From: a virus
Length of the DNA: 38,554 nt
IMG/VR virus record: IMGVR_UViG_3300035695_000013
Span: 1-38,554 of that record
Strand: one strand, 5' to 3'
A program made the position numbers and the translations under genes. The notes beneath the pieces are model-generated. The model was given only the letters and a program-made list of their open reading frames with translations. It did no database searches and was not told the DNA's origin. Of this stretch, positions 32,119-38,554 are shown in pieces. The first letter of the stretch is position 1; each line of letters opens with the position of its first letter.

Positions 32119-32382
32119 ATGCGACAAAAGACACGCAAGCAATCTGAGAATGACGGCGATAAAAGATTCTATACGGGAATTCCTTGCCGCCAGGGCCACG
32201 ATTCATTTCGCTACACGAGCACGGGCAATTGCTGCGCCTGTATTACTATTTACCGCCGTAATTATAGAAAAAATAATAGGAAGGGGATGCGATTGTTTCA
32301 AGTATATGTATATCCCCAAAACTTACAACCGCTTAAAGAAATGGCAAAAGCCATGAATGTGGCCGTAGAACTTATGCAATGA
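32119..32382 (+). CDS. Small zinc-ribbon protein
   Basis: An 87-aa basic protein, first gene after the strong promoter. The middle segment FYTGIPCRQGHDSFRYTSTG, then CCAC, matches the zinc ribbon (G-x-PCxxGH-xxRYxxxGxCxxC) that precedes HNH or endonuclease VII domains in phages, but no nuclease domain follows. The C-terminal part (FQVYVYPQNLQPLKEMAK) is a separate small module. DNA binding is likely. The ribosome site is weak. Confidence 0.65.
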   Translation: MRQKTRKQSENDGDKRFYTGIPCRQGHDSFRYTSTGNCCACITIYRRNYRKNNRKGMRLFQVYVYPQNLQPLKEMAKAMNVAVELMQ

Positions 32383-32395
32383 AGGAGATTAAATA

Positions 32396-32554
32396 ATGTT
32401 CGCTATCGTTGACCTAAAATCAAAAAAGCCCGTTGAAAAATGTGTTCATCGATTCCGCAAAGGTGCAATTCGAAAACTTAAAGTGCTACAGGACAATCGC
32501 ACGTGGAAATCTTTACGTAAAGCTGGGTATAGAGTGGTAGGGGGCAAGAAATGA
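32396..32554 (+). CDS. Small basic protein (52 aa)
   Basis: AAGGAG lies 7 bases before the ATG and the stop overlaps the next ATG (ATGA), giving good support despite the size. The product (MFAIVDLKSKKPVEKC ... TWKSLRKAGYRVVGGKK) is strongly basic, so may bind nucleic acid. Nothing more can be said. Confidence 0.65.
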   Translation: MFAIVDLKSKKPVEKCVHRFRKGAIRKLKVLQDNRTWKSLRKAGYRVVGGKK

Positions 32555-32781
32555 GCGATAAGATTAATCATCCACAGCACTATACGTCCGGTGAAGCTAA
32601 ATGCACCTGTGGGCGCATAGTAGAGTGTATCGATATTGTGCGGACGTTAGGTTTCAATGCCGGTAATATAATCAAATATGTCTGGCGTTACAAAGATAAG
32701 AACGGCCTAGAGGATTTGAAAAAGGCGCAGTGGTATCTTAATGATCTAGTCCGGAAGGAAGAAAATAAGACGTCGGACTAA
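32551..32781 (+). CDS. DUF3310 protein
   Basis: A 76-aa protein with the DUF3310 signature: INHPQHYTSGEA, ECIDIVRTLGFNAGNIIKYV, and WRYKDKNGLEDLKKAQWYL. The family occurs in many phages and forms part of the T7 gp1.7 nucleotide kinase, so a nucleotide-metabolism link is known for one relative only. An extra CTCGRIVEC segment between HY and the core adds a Cys trio not usual in short members. Confidence 0.9.
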   Translation: MSDKINHPQHYTSGEAKCTCGRIVECIDIVRTLGFNAGNIIKYVWRYKDKNGLEDLKKAQWYLNDLVRKEENKTSD

Positions 32782-32822
32782 ATTTAAAATCGAATTTGAA
32801 ATCTAGTCCAAGAGGTAATTTT

Positions 32823-33221
32823 ATGATCAAAAGTATTATAGGTATTTCGCTTTCACTAATAACCACACTTGCAATTTCAGACAACCTCTGGAACTGCCCG
32901 CCTTCTGCGGCGTGTACGACGGATCAGTTTTCCAGTTGTGAACCCAGTGCGGATTTACCTCGTTTTGATCCCCACTTTGTAGGTAACCGTGGCGCGATCT
33001 TAGCTAACCAACCCTATCGATTAACTGTATCAACCTTCGTACATGGCGTAGGTTGGGCAATCTGTGATTATGAATATCAAACCAACGCTTTGGTTTTTTA
33101 TACTTACCCTGGCGAATTTCCGAGTGTTGAGGGTAAGAATTGGAGTTATGGACATGAGCGTAATTGTACGGATTTTATTAACTGTAAATTTGTATTGCCT
33201 TTAGGAGCGAAAGTAAAATGA
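32823..33221 (+). CDS. Secreted Cys-rich protein with signal peptide
   Basis: A 132-aa protein. The start at 32823 has AAGAGG about 8 bases upstream; a TTG at 32796 is less likely. Residues 1-20 form a signal peptide (MIKSIIGISLSLITTLAIS). The mature part has six Cys in pairs (CPPSAAC, SSC, AIC, NC, NC), suited to periplasmic disulfides, and is beta-rich (NQPYRLTVSTFVHGVGWAIC). No family is firmly recognised. A phage protein exported to the periplasm may modify the lysogen or infected cell. Confidence 0.75.
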   Translation: MIKSIIGISLSLITTLAISDNLWNCPPSAACTTDQFSSCEPSADLPRFDPHFVGNRGAILANQPYRLTVSTFVHGVGWAICDYEYQTNALVFYTYPGEFPSVEGKNWSYGHERNCTDFINCKFVLPLGAKVK

Positions 33222-33568
33222 TGCATCCTGCGTTAAGAATGTTCGGTTATGGGGTTTGTGGGGCCATTATGCTTATTATTTTAAGCTTTGTGGTTGCTAT
33301 GTGGTGTAGTTCTCCTGATAAGACGGCTCCAAATATAAACGATGCGGCGAAAGGAGCTTGTGAGATCTTCATATACCGCCATTATAATGAGCCTAAGATC
33401 GATCTAGACAGTGAACGAGTGACTAAGGTCAATAATGTTACTTATGTGGTAAATGCCACCATGACCGCTAAAAACAATTTTGGAGTAGATATCCAAGTCC
33501 AGGAAGAATGCCGAATGAGCTACTATGAAGATAAATGGTATATGAAGTCTGTTGAACAAGTAGGTTAA
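33218..33568 (+). CDS. Membrane-anchored periplasmic protein
   Basis: A 116-aa protein overlapping the secreted-protein gene by 4 bases. One transmembrane helix (about 10-30, GYGVCGAIMLIILSFVVAMW) is followed by an alpha/beta domain resembling small NTF2- or cystatin-like folds (ACEIFIYRHYNEPKIDLDSE, TYVVNATMTAKNNFG, ECRMSYYEDKWYMKSVE). The two Cys may pair. With its partner it forms an envelope pair; it ends the operon just before a terminator. Confidence 0.7.
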   Translation: MMHPALRMFGYGVCGAIMLIILSFVVAMWCSSPDKTAPNINDAAKGACEIFIYRHYNEPKIDLDSERVTKVNNVTYVVNATMTAKNNFGVDIQVQEECRMSYYEDKWYMKSVEQVG

Positions 33569-33626
33569 GCAATATACAATATTGGGTTCATAAAGACTCT
33601 CCTCTTTTATGAAAACAAGATAGAAG

Positions 33627-33658
33627 AACCCGGGGGTGAAAGCCAACGGGTTTTTTTT
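33627..33658 (+). terminator. Rho-independent terminator
   Basis: AACCCG (33627-33632), 14-base loop, CGGGTT (33647-33652), then a run of eight T including the arm's last two. It sits 58 bases after the last plus-strand gene and just before the end of a converging minus-strand gene. Confidence 0.8.
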
Positions 33659-33662
33659 AATT

Positions 33663-34031
33663 TTAACGCATTAGATGATTCCAGTATTTTATAACATCTT
33701 CTCGATAGATATGAATGTCAGTTGATACATAACATTCATTACAAATTATTTTAAATAAAGCATTAGGGGCAGGACTATCAAGTATAGTTGGTTTTCCACC
33801 ATCCTCACAATATCTACAAGGTCTTAATGAATTGTTTAAAATTTCTCTGTGTGCTATTTCAAACTCAGTAATCTTTCTTTTTAAAATAATAAATGCACAA
33901 TCTGAAGAATGTTCCCCCATATTCAGCATAGTTTGACCGCAAATTCTACAAGTACCAAAAGGATAATTTTCATTTTCAATAGTTGTTATTGATTTTACAA
34001 CTTCTTGAATCCATTCTTCGTAATTAATCAT
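33663..34031 (-). CDS. Double zinc-ribbon protein with Lar-like C-terminus
   Basis: A 122-aa protein. First metal site: CRICGQTMLNMGEHSSDC (about 28-45), a CxxC-H-C finger. Second: CRYCEDGGKP (about 72) and ICNEC (about 95), followed by a EDVIKYWNHL ending as in Lar-family proteins. It is the last gene of the minus-strand accessory cluster. Possible anti-restriction or nucleic-acid-binding role by analogy only. Confidence 0.7.
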   Translation of the reverse strand: MINYEEWIQEVVKSITTIENENYPFGTCRICGQTMLNMGEHSSDCAFIILKRKITEFEIAHREILNNSLRPCRYCEDGGKPTILDSPAPNALFKIICNECYVSTDIHIYREDVIKYWNHLMR

Positions 34032-34264
34032 TATTTATTCCCCGGCAAATGAGTGTCACAATGACCACAATCGGCACAATAATCATAACCACACGTTGTT
34101 AAAGCGACGCGGATATTACAATCGAACACGGCGGGTTTATTACAATAGTGGCCATTGACCCGGGTTTGGCATTTTAAATCCATGTGAATGTCACAAAATA
34201 TATCAGTACCTTTTGTATTATAATCGCACTGATCCTTACGATTTAAATTAAACTGGCATTTCAT
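34031..34264 (-). CDS. Cys/His-rich zinc protein
   Basis: A 77-aa protein with 11 Cys and several His arranged as C-x(9)-C ... FCDIH ... CQTRVNGHYC ... CGYDYCADCGHCDTH. It resembles small multi-zinc proteins and is probably a folded two-site zinc binder. One-base overlap with the following gene and 4 with the preceding. Function unknown. Confidence 0.7.
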   Translation of the reverse strand: MKCQFNLNRKDQCDYNTKGTDIFCDIHMDLKCQTRVNGHYCNKPAVFDCNIRVALTTCGYDYCADCGHCDTHLPGNK

Positions 34265-34617
34265 ATATTTTCCCCCTCATAAAGTTCCAGTGAACCGCCG
34301 TAAAAACCATTAGATTCATTGCGGTATTCGATATTCCAAGATATTTTTTCAGTTTTTAAAGTATCTTGATAAACTCGAACGACGTTTCCATACTCAACAT
34401 CAAGCTCATTCATACCATGTTCTTCAGTAGAAATAATTTTTTGTCCAATAATATCTTCTATAGGGCCAGTAGTCTCAATCCAACTTCGGGAACAACAATC
34501 ACCATAAGCTAAATATCTTCGTCGTCCCCCATCGGTAATAAAAGTAATTTCATCTTTATCATCCGAAATAATAACTTCTAAGATAGTTTCTCCGATTAAA
34601 TGGGTTAGGTTACTCAT
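34261..34617 (-). CDS. DUF7448-like phage protein
   Basis: A 118-aa protein beginning with LIGETILEVIISDDKDEITF, then the diagnostic YGDCCSRSWIETTGPIEDII. The pattern LxGxTI ... GDCCSxSWIE is shared by a phage family of unknown function (annotated DUF7448). The ATG is preceded by ACAGGAG, which belongs to a duplicated segment. Confidence 0.75.
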   Translation of the reverse strand: MSNLTHLIGETILEVIISDDKDEITFITDGGRRRYLAYGDCCSRSWIETTGPIEDIIGQKIISTEEHGMNELDVEYGNVVRVYQDTLKTEKISWNIEYRNESNGFYGGSLELYEGENI

Positions 34618-34883
34618 TTATTTTCTCCTGTAATTCTTCGATTTCTATTTGCATAAAGCTAACACCCGATAAAGTTGATTTTCTATTTCTTTCAAAGTAA
34701 TATTTCCGTGAATACCTTGCTTGCATATATCATTACAATGCGGGCAATTAAAATATTGTCGTAAATCAAGTAACAATTTTGCTATTTTCCCCGATTTATT
34801 AGAATCCAACGACATTTCTTTTAAACATTCAAGTGATTTTTTCATAAAATTTCCTCCTGTAGTTCTTCAATCTCTATTTGCAT
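34615..34883 (-). repeat. Pair of duplicated 30-bp segments with ribosome site
   Basis: Copies run from 34654 and from 34883 on the minus strand, starting ATGCAAATAGA and ending ACAGGAG, with 3 differences in 30 bases, all at third positions of the frame MQIEIEELQE. Each copy ends in the ribosome site of the next gene. Confidence 0.75.
34645..34845 (-). CDS. Small protein with CxxC motif
   Basis: A 66-aa helical protein with a CPHCNDIC segment (about 34-41) that could bind zinc with a partner. Its ATG overlaps the previous stop by 4 bases and has CAGGAGG upstream. Its last codons (LCK) lie inside the duplicated segment in another frame. Function unknown. Confidence 0.6.
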   Translation of the reverse strand: MKKSLECLKEMSLDSNKSGKIAKLLLDLRQYFNCPHCNDICKQGIHGNITLKEIENQLYRVLALCK

Positions 34884-35045
34884 ATCCTCGATCTTAGCGG
34901 ATAGCTTATCTAGTACATTACAAACTTCGATTAATTTTTTGGTTAAAAAATCCAATCGCATAAAAGTGGCTGAGTGTATATCAATATTAATTACATTAGG
35001 GAATGTAGCTTTAATGTCTGCTTCTGTAAATGATAGTTTATTCAT
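34842..35045 (-). CDS. Small coiled-coil protein
   Basis: A 67-aa protein. The ATG at 35045 with AAGGAA upstream is preferred to a start at 35081. The N-terminal part has KATFPNVINIDIHSATF, and the second half is a continuous heptad helix (LIEVCNVLDKLSAKIEDMQI onward, ending EEIL). Function unknown. Confidence 0.65.
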   Translation of the reverse strand: MNKLSFTEADIKATFPNVINIDIHSATFMRLDFLTKKLIEVCNVLDKLSAKIEDMQIEIEELQEEIL

Positions 35046-35221
35046 TGTTTTGTTCCTTTTAAATAGGGGGCTAGGTAACACTCCCTACAATCCGGGCACC
35101 TTTTACAACGAGTACATACAAATATAAAATATTTATTATTATCTTTAATAAAATTAAGTACATCGTAGGGTCTTTTATGCCCCAATAACCAACAAATTAA
35201 TTTTTTAAAGAATAATAACAC
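35042..35221 (-). CDS. Short zinc-ribbon protein, DUF1660-like (GTG start)
   Basis: A 59-aa protein starting at a GTG with GGAG 8 bases upstream and ending with a TGA that overlaps the next ATG. It begins with a hydrophobic helix (MLLFFKKLICWLLGHKRP) and has CTRCKRCPDCREC, a dense Cys knuckle. The 'LLGHK ... CxRC' order resembles DUF1660 phage proteins. Function unknown. Confidence 0.6.
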   Translation of the reverse strand: MLLFFKKLICWLLGHKRPYDVLNFIKDNNKYFIFVCTRCKRCPDCRECYLAPYLKGTKQ

Positions 35222-35369
35222 TATAAATACTCCAGATAATAAAAATGATTCCTAGAACTAAACGCCAAAGACTATCCCACTTCCACCCATATTCGATTAA
35301 CTTAGCTCCACAAAATCCAACTCCTGTTGAGTTAAAAATATAGAATATTATGAATAGACTATGGCGCAT
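35205..35369 (-). CDS. Small membrane protein (54 aa)
   Basis: An ATG 2 bases past the upstream stop opens a 54-aa frame with two hydrophobic segments (MRHSLFIIFYIFN and WRLVLGIIFIIWSIYSVIIL). GGGGA lies about 10 bases upstream. Its end overlaps the following GTG-start gene by 17 bases. Probably an inner-membrane peptide; function unknown. Confidence 0.55.
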   Translation of the reverse strand: MRHSLFIIFYIFNSTGVGFCGAKLIEYGWKWDSLWRLVLGIIFIIWSIYSVIIL

Positions 35370-35371
35370 TT

Positions 35372-35608
35372 CTATTTATCCCCGAATGCTACGTCTTGAA
35401 ACGCAGGACAGCCGTATCTACCGCATATTAAAATTTTTTGTTTTATTTCGTTATACTCATCTGATAGCTGCCTAATGTTCTCCAGTAATTTGTGATAGTG
35501 TTTAAGTATTTCTTCCGCTTCCTCGATTGCCTCTGGGACTCCACGATGCGTAGCCATAGTAAAACTACCGTTTTTAATAGAACTAAGTATCTTTAGTGCT
35601 TGGTTCAT
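35372..35608 (-). CDS. Helical hypothetical protein
   Basis: A 78-aa protein: short N-terminal part (NQALKILSSIKNGSF), long helix (AIEEAEEILKHYHKLLENIR) and a C-terminal CGRYGC pair. GGAG lies upstream (GTAGGAGCAGCTG). Function unknown. Confidence 0.65.
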   Translation of the reverse strand: MNQALKILSSIKNGSFTMATHRGVPEAIEEAEEILKHYHKLLENIRQLSDEYNEIKQKILICGRYGCPAFQDVAFGDK

Positions 35609-35617
35609 CAGCTGCTC

Positions 35618-35800
35618 CTACAAAATTTCAATAATTAAATCAATTTGATGTTGTGTTTCAGCAATAAGTTCACGACCTTTAATTTTTTGTTCGATCGACA
35701 TAGAATGATCACTACCCCACATTTCTTTGTTCAAATGAACCAATGAGGCGATGGCAGTTTTAAGCTGTCGTTTAGTTAATTCTCGTTCTGAATTTTCCAT
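35618..35800 (-). CDS. Small helical protein
   Basis: A 60-aa protein, highly charged and helical (ELTKRQLKTAIASLVHLNKE, IKGRELIAETQHQIDLIIEI), preceded by AAGGAG. No Cys. Function unknown. Confidence 0.65.
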   Translation of the reverse strand: MENSERELTKRQLKTAIASLVHLNKEMWGSDHSMSIEQKIKGRELIAETQHQIDLIIEIL

Positions 35801-35825
35801 TTCAATGTCTCCTTGTTAATTAAAT

Positions 35826-36392
35826 TTATTTTTTAAGATGATTAAATTTATTCCAGCCATTAATAGCGTCTTCCCTACTTTGATAAAAAATATTTTCTTT
35901 AAGGCTATTACACTCTTCATTATCACATACAACTATTATTTTAATTTTTCCCTCGGCAATATCGCGCTCAGTTTTATCATATATCGAAGCCGTATGATTA
36001 CAAACGCAACAAGGGTTAGCAAATAATTTATTTTTTGGAGGTTCTGGGACACGCATCCAATATCTAACAATAACGTTTGAATTACATTCAATATCATTAC
36101 TTTCCCAATCCTCATCCAGAATTGTTTCTATATACCATTTTTTTAATTTTTCATGATACCGCGCTAACCCCGGCCATAGCTGTTCGCTCGCCCTATCTTC
36201 ATGGGATAGTAAATCGCTTTTTAAATGATACAAAATCAATACTGGTTGAATTTCATTAATATCATAATCACCTAATACGTGAGTAGGTAATAAATCGGAT
36301 ACATCAATCCATTCTAATTCAGCAATTAAAGAATTTAAAAGTTCCAATTTATTAGCGATATATCTATATTTTTCTGGTTGTTCTTCGGCCAT
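35826..36392 (-). CDS. DUF551 and Lar-like zinc ribbon fusion
   Basis: A 188-aa protein in two parts. Residues about 25-120 show DUF551: WIDVSDLLPTHV, then VLILYHL, a WPGLARYHEKLKKWYI section, and the ending IVRYWMRVPEPP. Residues about 125-186 form a Lar-like ribbon: NPCCVCNHTA, IIVVCDNEECNS and SREDAINGWNKF. Both families are common, usually as separate small phage proteins. The fusion suggests a shared task, possibly anti-restriction, though DUF551 has no known function. Confidence 0.8.
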   Translation of the reverse strand: MAEEQPEKYRYIANKLELLNSLIAELEWIDVSDLLPTHVLGDYDINEIQPVLILYHLKSDLLSHEDRASEQLWPGLARYHEKLKKWYIETILDEDWESNDIECNSNVIVRYWMRVPEPPKNKLFANPCCVCNHTASIYDKTERDIAEGKIKIIVVCDNEECNSLKENIFYQSREDAINGWNKFNHLKK

Positions 36393-36397
36393 TTCAA

Positions 36398-36637
36398 TTA
36401 TCTCCGATATGAAAATGTTATATGGTTTTTATGTTCTTCAATAAACTGTCTTACTAAAGTTGGCGAACAAAATACTCTTTCTACATGACAACTTTTACAA
36501 GTGATCCTGAAAGTCTTATCGCACCGAAGATACGGCAGGCTTTCAAAAAATCTCACCCAAGCAAGCTGTTTTGCTTGTCTTCTATTGAATCCTTGTGCCA
36601 CGATGGCATTAATGTCTTCTTTAGTTACTGGTTGCAT
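36398..36637 (-). CDS. Small protein with CxxC site
   Basis: A 79-aa protein. The ATG at 36637 has AAGGAG 7 bases upstream; a GTG at 36643 is unlikely. The first half resembles a helix-turn-helix (KEDINAIVAQGFNRRQAKQL); the second half has CKSCHVERVFC, possibly a metal site. First gene of this minus-strand cluster, so it might regulate it, but that is a guess. Confidence 0.65.
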   Translation of the reverse strand: MQPVTKEDINAIVAQGFNRRQAKQLAWVRFFESLPYLRCDKTFRITCKSCHVERVFCSPTLVRQFIEEHKNHITFSYRR

Positions 36638-36667
36638 AATCACACTCCTTCGTAGTTATGAAACAAT

Positions 36668-36696
36668 ACTTTAATCGCTATTGAATAAAAGTTCAA
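36668..36696 (-). promoter_or_regulatory. Putative promoter of minus-strand accessory cluster
   Basis: On the minus strand TTGAAC (36696-36691), 17-base spacer, TAAAGT (36673-36668), about 30 bases before the first gene. Four of six matches at each box with ideal spacing; moderate support. Confidence 0.45.
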
Positions 36697-36707
36697 TATA
36701 AATATTG
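36679..36707. repeat. Interlocked dyads between divergent genes
   Basis: TATTGAA (36679-36685) and TTCAATA (36692-36698) are perfect inverted arms, and CAATAT/ATATTG at 36694-36707 forms a second dyad sharing one arm. They cover the spacer and -35 box of the putative promoter, so they look like operators. Confidence 0.5.
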
Positions 36708-36768
36708 CAATCTTTTAAAAAATATTTAACAATGTCCTTGTTACTAACCTTCACATGGAGAAAATACA

Positions 36769-37047
36769 ATGGAAACCTATTTTGTTGACGTGCTAGTTAA
36801 TGGATCTACTAAGATTATCAATATCCACGGTCGTTCAAAACACGAAGCGGTCATTAACGCCCTAAACCTAATGAACCGAGAGACCATCATGTCTCAAAAG
36901 AACAAAGAAGGTCGTTGGGTAAACTATGGAAATAACCTATTCCAGTACTGCGTAATCGACCGTAACCGCCTTTTACCGCGGTTTATCGCTAAGAGCGATG
37001 CCTACCTCGTAAACGCGCGTCATCAATCTTCCTGTGCCTCCATATAA
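36769..37047 (+). CDS. Small hypothetical protein
   Basis: A 92-aa protein preceded by GGAG. It has an N-terminal beta/alpha part (METYFVDVLVNGSTKIINIH, SKHEAVINALNLMN) and a basic end. A lone plus-strand gene whose last 25 bases overlap the converging primase-helicase gene. No family recognised. Confidence 0.65.
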   Translation: METYFVDVLVNGSTKIINIHGRSKHEAVINALNLMNRETIMSQKNKEGRWVNYGNNLFQYCVIDRNRLLPRFIAKSDAYLVNARHQSSCASI

Positions 37048-38554
37048 GCTTTTTCAATCTGAACGGGATCACTGATGTTTAACGCATCGTGATCCTTCTT
37101 TAAAAATAATCTAGGTTTACCGGCATCTGGCATGACACGGCTATTAGTACGACCGCCCGTTAAGTGTGGATGCATCACATAATCTAGCTTCAATAAAAAT
37201 TCCTTACGTCGGTTCCTGGGGATCTTACGCTCTGCACGTATACGTTCAAATAAGCGCTGTAACTGTATGGATGAAATCCACCCGCCGCGAAAGCCTGGGG
37301 TACCATCTTCAATACATTCTAGAACTTCTTGTTCGACTGTACCTAAACTGTAATTAATCGATTGAGAAGTACAAGAAGTAATAGGCGCAGGCTCTCGATT
37401 AGCGGGGTTGAATTCCGGCGGGATTTTATAAGAATATAAATATTCATTAACAATTTGATAGCCGCCTTCTTCAAACCAGCGCCAAAGCTTGTGGAAATAA
37501 TTACCCGTAAGACCATGGCGTTGTAGATCACCTTTGTTCTGTTGTGGACAGAAGAACGGTGCGAAACGACGTTCTGTTTCATCTTTGCGAATACCATCCT
37601 TAAAGTTACTGGTGATTACAAAGTTACAACAAATATCTCGCATAATCTTATTTTGACCCATGGAACGAATTTCTAAACGACTTTCGGTAATCCACGTTTT
37701 TAGGGTCTCAATAAATTCATCTGAGAAATAAGAAGTTTGAGCATCATTAATCCCGATAAATATTTTACGATAAATCCAGTCGTTAAATTTTTCATCAAGA
37801 TTTTGAATATTGGGGCAGTGTGAATACCGACGTCCAATGGCGTAAGTTAAAAATACCAATAATAAGGATTTTCCATTACCCGGCATTCCCTGGATAAAGG
37901 GAGCCCATGAAAATTTAACACCGGGGTGTTGTACTAATGCGGCGGCGTAGGATGTAATAATCACACGGTCGGTATCATCAGGGAATAATTTTACAAGATG
38001 ATTTACGAAAGGCTCTGCATTCCCGGCTTGGCGTTTAATACTAGGTGGAAACCATAGGTTTACTAGGCGTATTCCTTCTTCCGGGACAATAACTCCTGGT
38101 TGCAAACTCGGTCTAAAGCAGGTAGATTCCGCCAAGCATTTCTCTTTCTTGCTAAGTGCCTGGGATTGTGTGAAGGCTTCCCAGGCATTCCTTGAGACCT
38201 TTTCGTTCTTAAGGTCTAAAGGAAAACTATATCCTGAATAGACGGTTTTAAATTGCGCCTCAGTTAAGAGATGCCCTCCCGGAATTAAAATCTTATGTTC
38301 ATCGATCACATAAGTACATCCTTTGAATTTTTCTTTTTGTTGATCAAAGTTTAAAAAAGTTGCTTCGGTATTAGCCATTAATTCAGGTATTTCATAGCCC
38401 ATTTGTTCTAATTTTTGTACTTCGACATTGGGTTCAACCATCTTATCTTTAAGCCACTGAGTCTGCCGTGCGCATGCCGTCAAGATGGTATAGGGCAGAT
38501 AATCAGACCCCGTGGGATTTGTAGAATAAGCGTTTCCACGATTCCATTTATCCC
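37023..38554 (-). CDS. Primase-helicase, DUF5906/D5-like ATPase (5' part outside window)
   Basis: The frame is open to the window's end, so the N-terminal part, perhaps with a primase domain, is missing; the TTG at 38483 is not a true start. The helicase has Walker A QGMPGNGKSLLL, a Walker B-like KIFIGINDAQT, and the sensor and arginine-finger segment CNFVITSNFKDGIR, then ETERRFAPFF, characteristic of superfamily 3 phage/plasmid helicases. The C-terminal part has a winged-helix-like region (SSIQLQRLFERIRAERKIPR). It would unwind DNA for the family A polymerase encoded at the other end of the window. Confidence 0.85.
   Translation of the reverse strand, partial: DKWNRGNAYSTNPTGSDYLPYTILTACARQTQWLKDKMVEPNVEVQKLEQMGYEIPELMANTEATFLNFDQQKEKFKGCTYVIDEHKILIPGGHLLTEAQFKTVYSGYSFPLDLKNEKVSRNAWEAFTQSQALSKKEKCLAESTCFRPSLQPGVIVPEEGIRLVNLWFPPSIKRQAGNAEPFVNHLVKLFPDDTDRVIITSYAAALVQHPGVKFSWAPFIQGMPGNGKSLLLVFLTYAIGRRYSHCPNIQNLDEKFNDWIYRKIFIGINDAQTSYFSDEFIETLKTWITESRLEIRSMGQNKIMRDICCNFVITSNFKDGIRKDETERRFAPFFCPQQNKGDLQRHGLTGNYFHKLWRWFEEGGYQIVNEYLYSYKIPPEFNPANREPAPITSCTSQSINYSLGTVEQEVLECIEDGTPGFRGGWISSIQLQRLFERIRAERKIPRNRRKEFLLKLDYVMHPHLTGGRTNSRVMPDAGKPRLFLKKDHDALNISDPVQIEKAYMEAQED

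Noticed and set aside
31982-32206. 74-aa minus-strand frame across the early promoter
   Set aside because: It would run through the CGGGG boxes and the sigma70 promoter and has no ribosome site.
32150-32356. 68-aa frame overlapping the zinc-ribbon gene
   Set aside because: The alternative frame at 32119 has an ordered Cys/His ribbon and lies right after the promoter; this one is a shadow.
1-38554. tRNA genes, integrase or attachment site
   Set aside because: None seen by eye on either strand; lysogeny can neither be shown nor excluded from this window.

Overview
This window is a stretch of the genome of a tailed phage with a contractile tail (myovirus), or of a prophage of that kind. The structural module contains a tail sheath, tail tube, tape measure, spike, gp25/W-like wedge and baseplate J. 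It has the gene order of the DUF1073-portal / DUF2213 / DUF2184-capsid / DUF3383-sheath / DUF3277-tube / DUF2612 group. The host is probably Gram-negative: there is an i-spanin-like protein and a separate proline-containing lipoprotein that could be the o-spanin. The DNA is moderately AT-rich with normal bacterial Shine-Dalgarno sites. I saw no rRNA, tRNA, CRISPR array, integrase or transposase.

Layout. (1) Bases 1-5647, plus strand: a tightly coupled early operon that begins outside the window with a partial Pro-rich protein. It continues with a family A DNA polymerase carrying a zinc-finger insertion, then small accessory genes. These include coiled-coil proteins, a membrane protein, a lipoprotein, a probable Acb2/Tad1-type cyclic-nucleotide sponge and a Lar-like zinc ribbon. 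(2) Bases 5625-31555, minus strand: one long late operon, transcribed right to left. In transcription order it holds a DUF5681 protein (possible small terminase); a block of lectin, fibre and C1q-like surface proteins; the large terminase, portal, MuF protein, protease/scaffold, cement protein and capsid; the connector genes; sheath and tube; tail chaperones with a programmed -1 frameshift; tape measure, baseplate and collar-domain fibre; then endolysin, holin and i-spanin. (3) Bases 31556-32118: a 563-base non-coding divergent control region. It has nine CGGGG boxes in three clusters, a 45-base AT tract, a 22-bp perfect inverted repeat, repeated GGGTATATG boxes and a near-consensus sigma70 promoter. 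It is the best candidate here for a replication origin and/or master regulatory or packaging region. (4) Bases 32119-33568, plus strand: a short early operon (zinc ribbon, DUF3310, a secreted Cys-rich protein, a membrane-anchored protein) closed by a rho-independent terminator. (5) Bases 33663-36637, minus strand: a cluster of small accessory genes rich in zinc-ribbon and coiled-coil proteins (Lar-like, DUF7448-like, DUF551-Lar fusion, DUF1660-like). (6) Bases 36769-37047, plus strand: one small gene. (7) Bases 37023-38554, minus strand: a primase-helicase (DUF5906/D5-like ATPase) that runs off the window end.

How it fits together: polymerase and helicase replicate the genome; the accessory genes probably deal with host defences and metabolism; the late operon builds and packages the virion; the lysis genes at its far end release it. 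The points most worth following are the Acb2-like gene, the textbook -1 frameshift element in the tail chaperone gene, the origin-like control region, and the surface-protein block lying between the two putative terminase genes.
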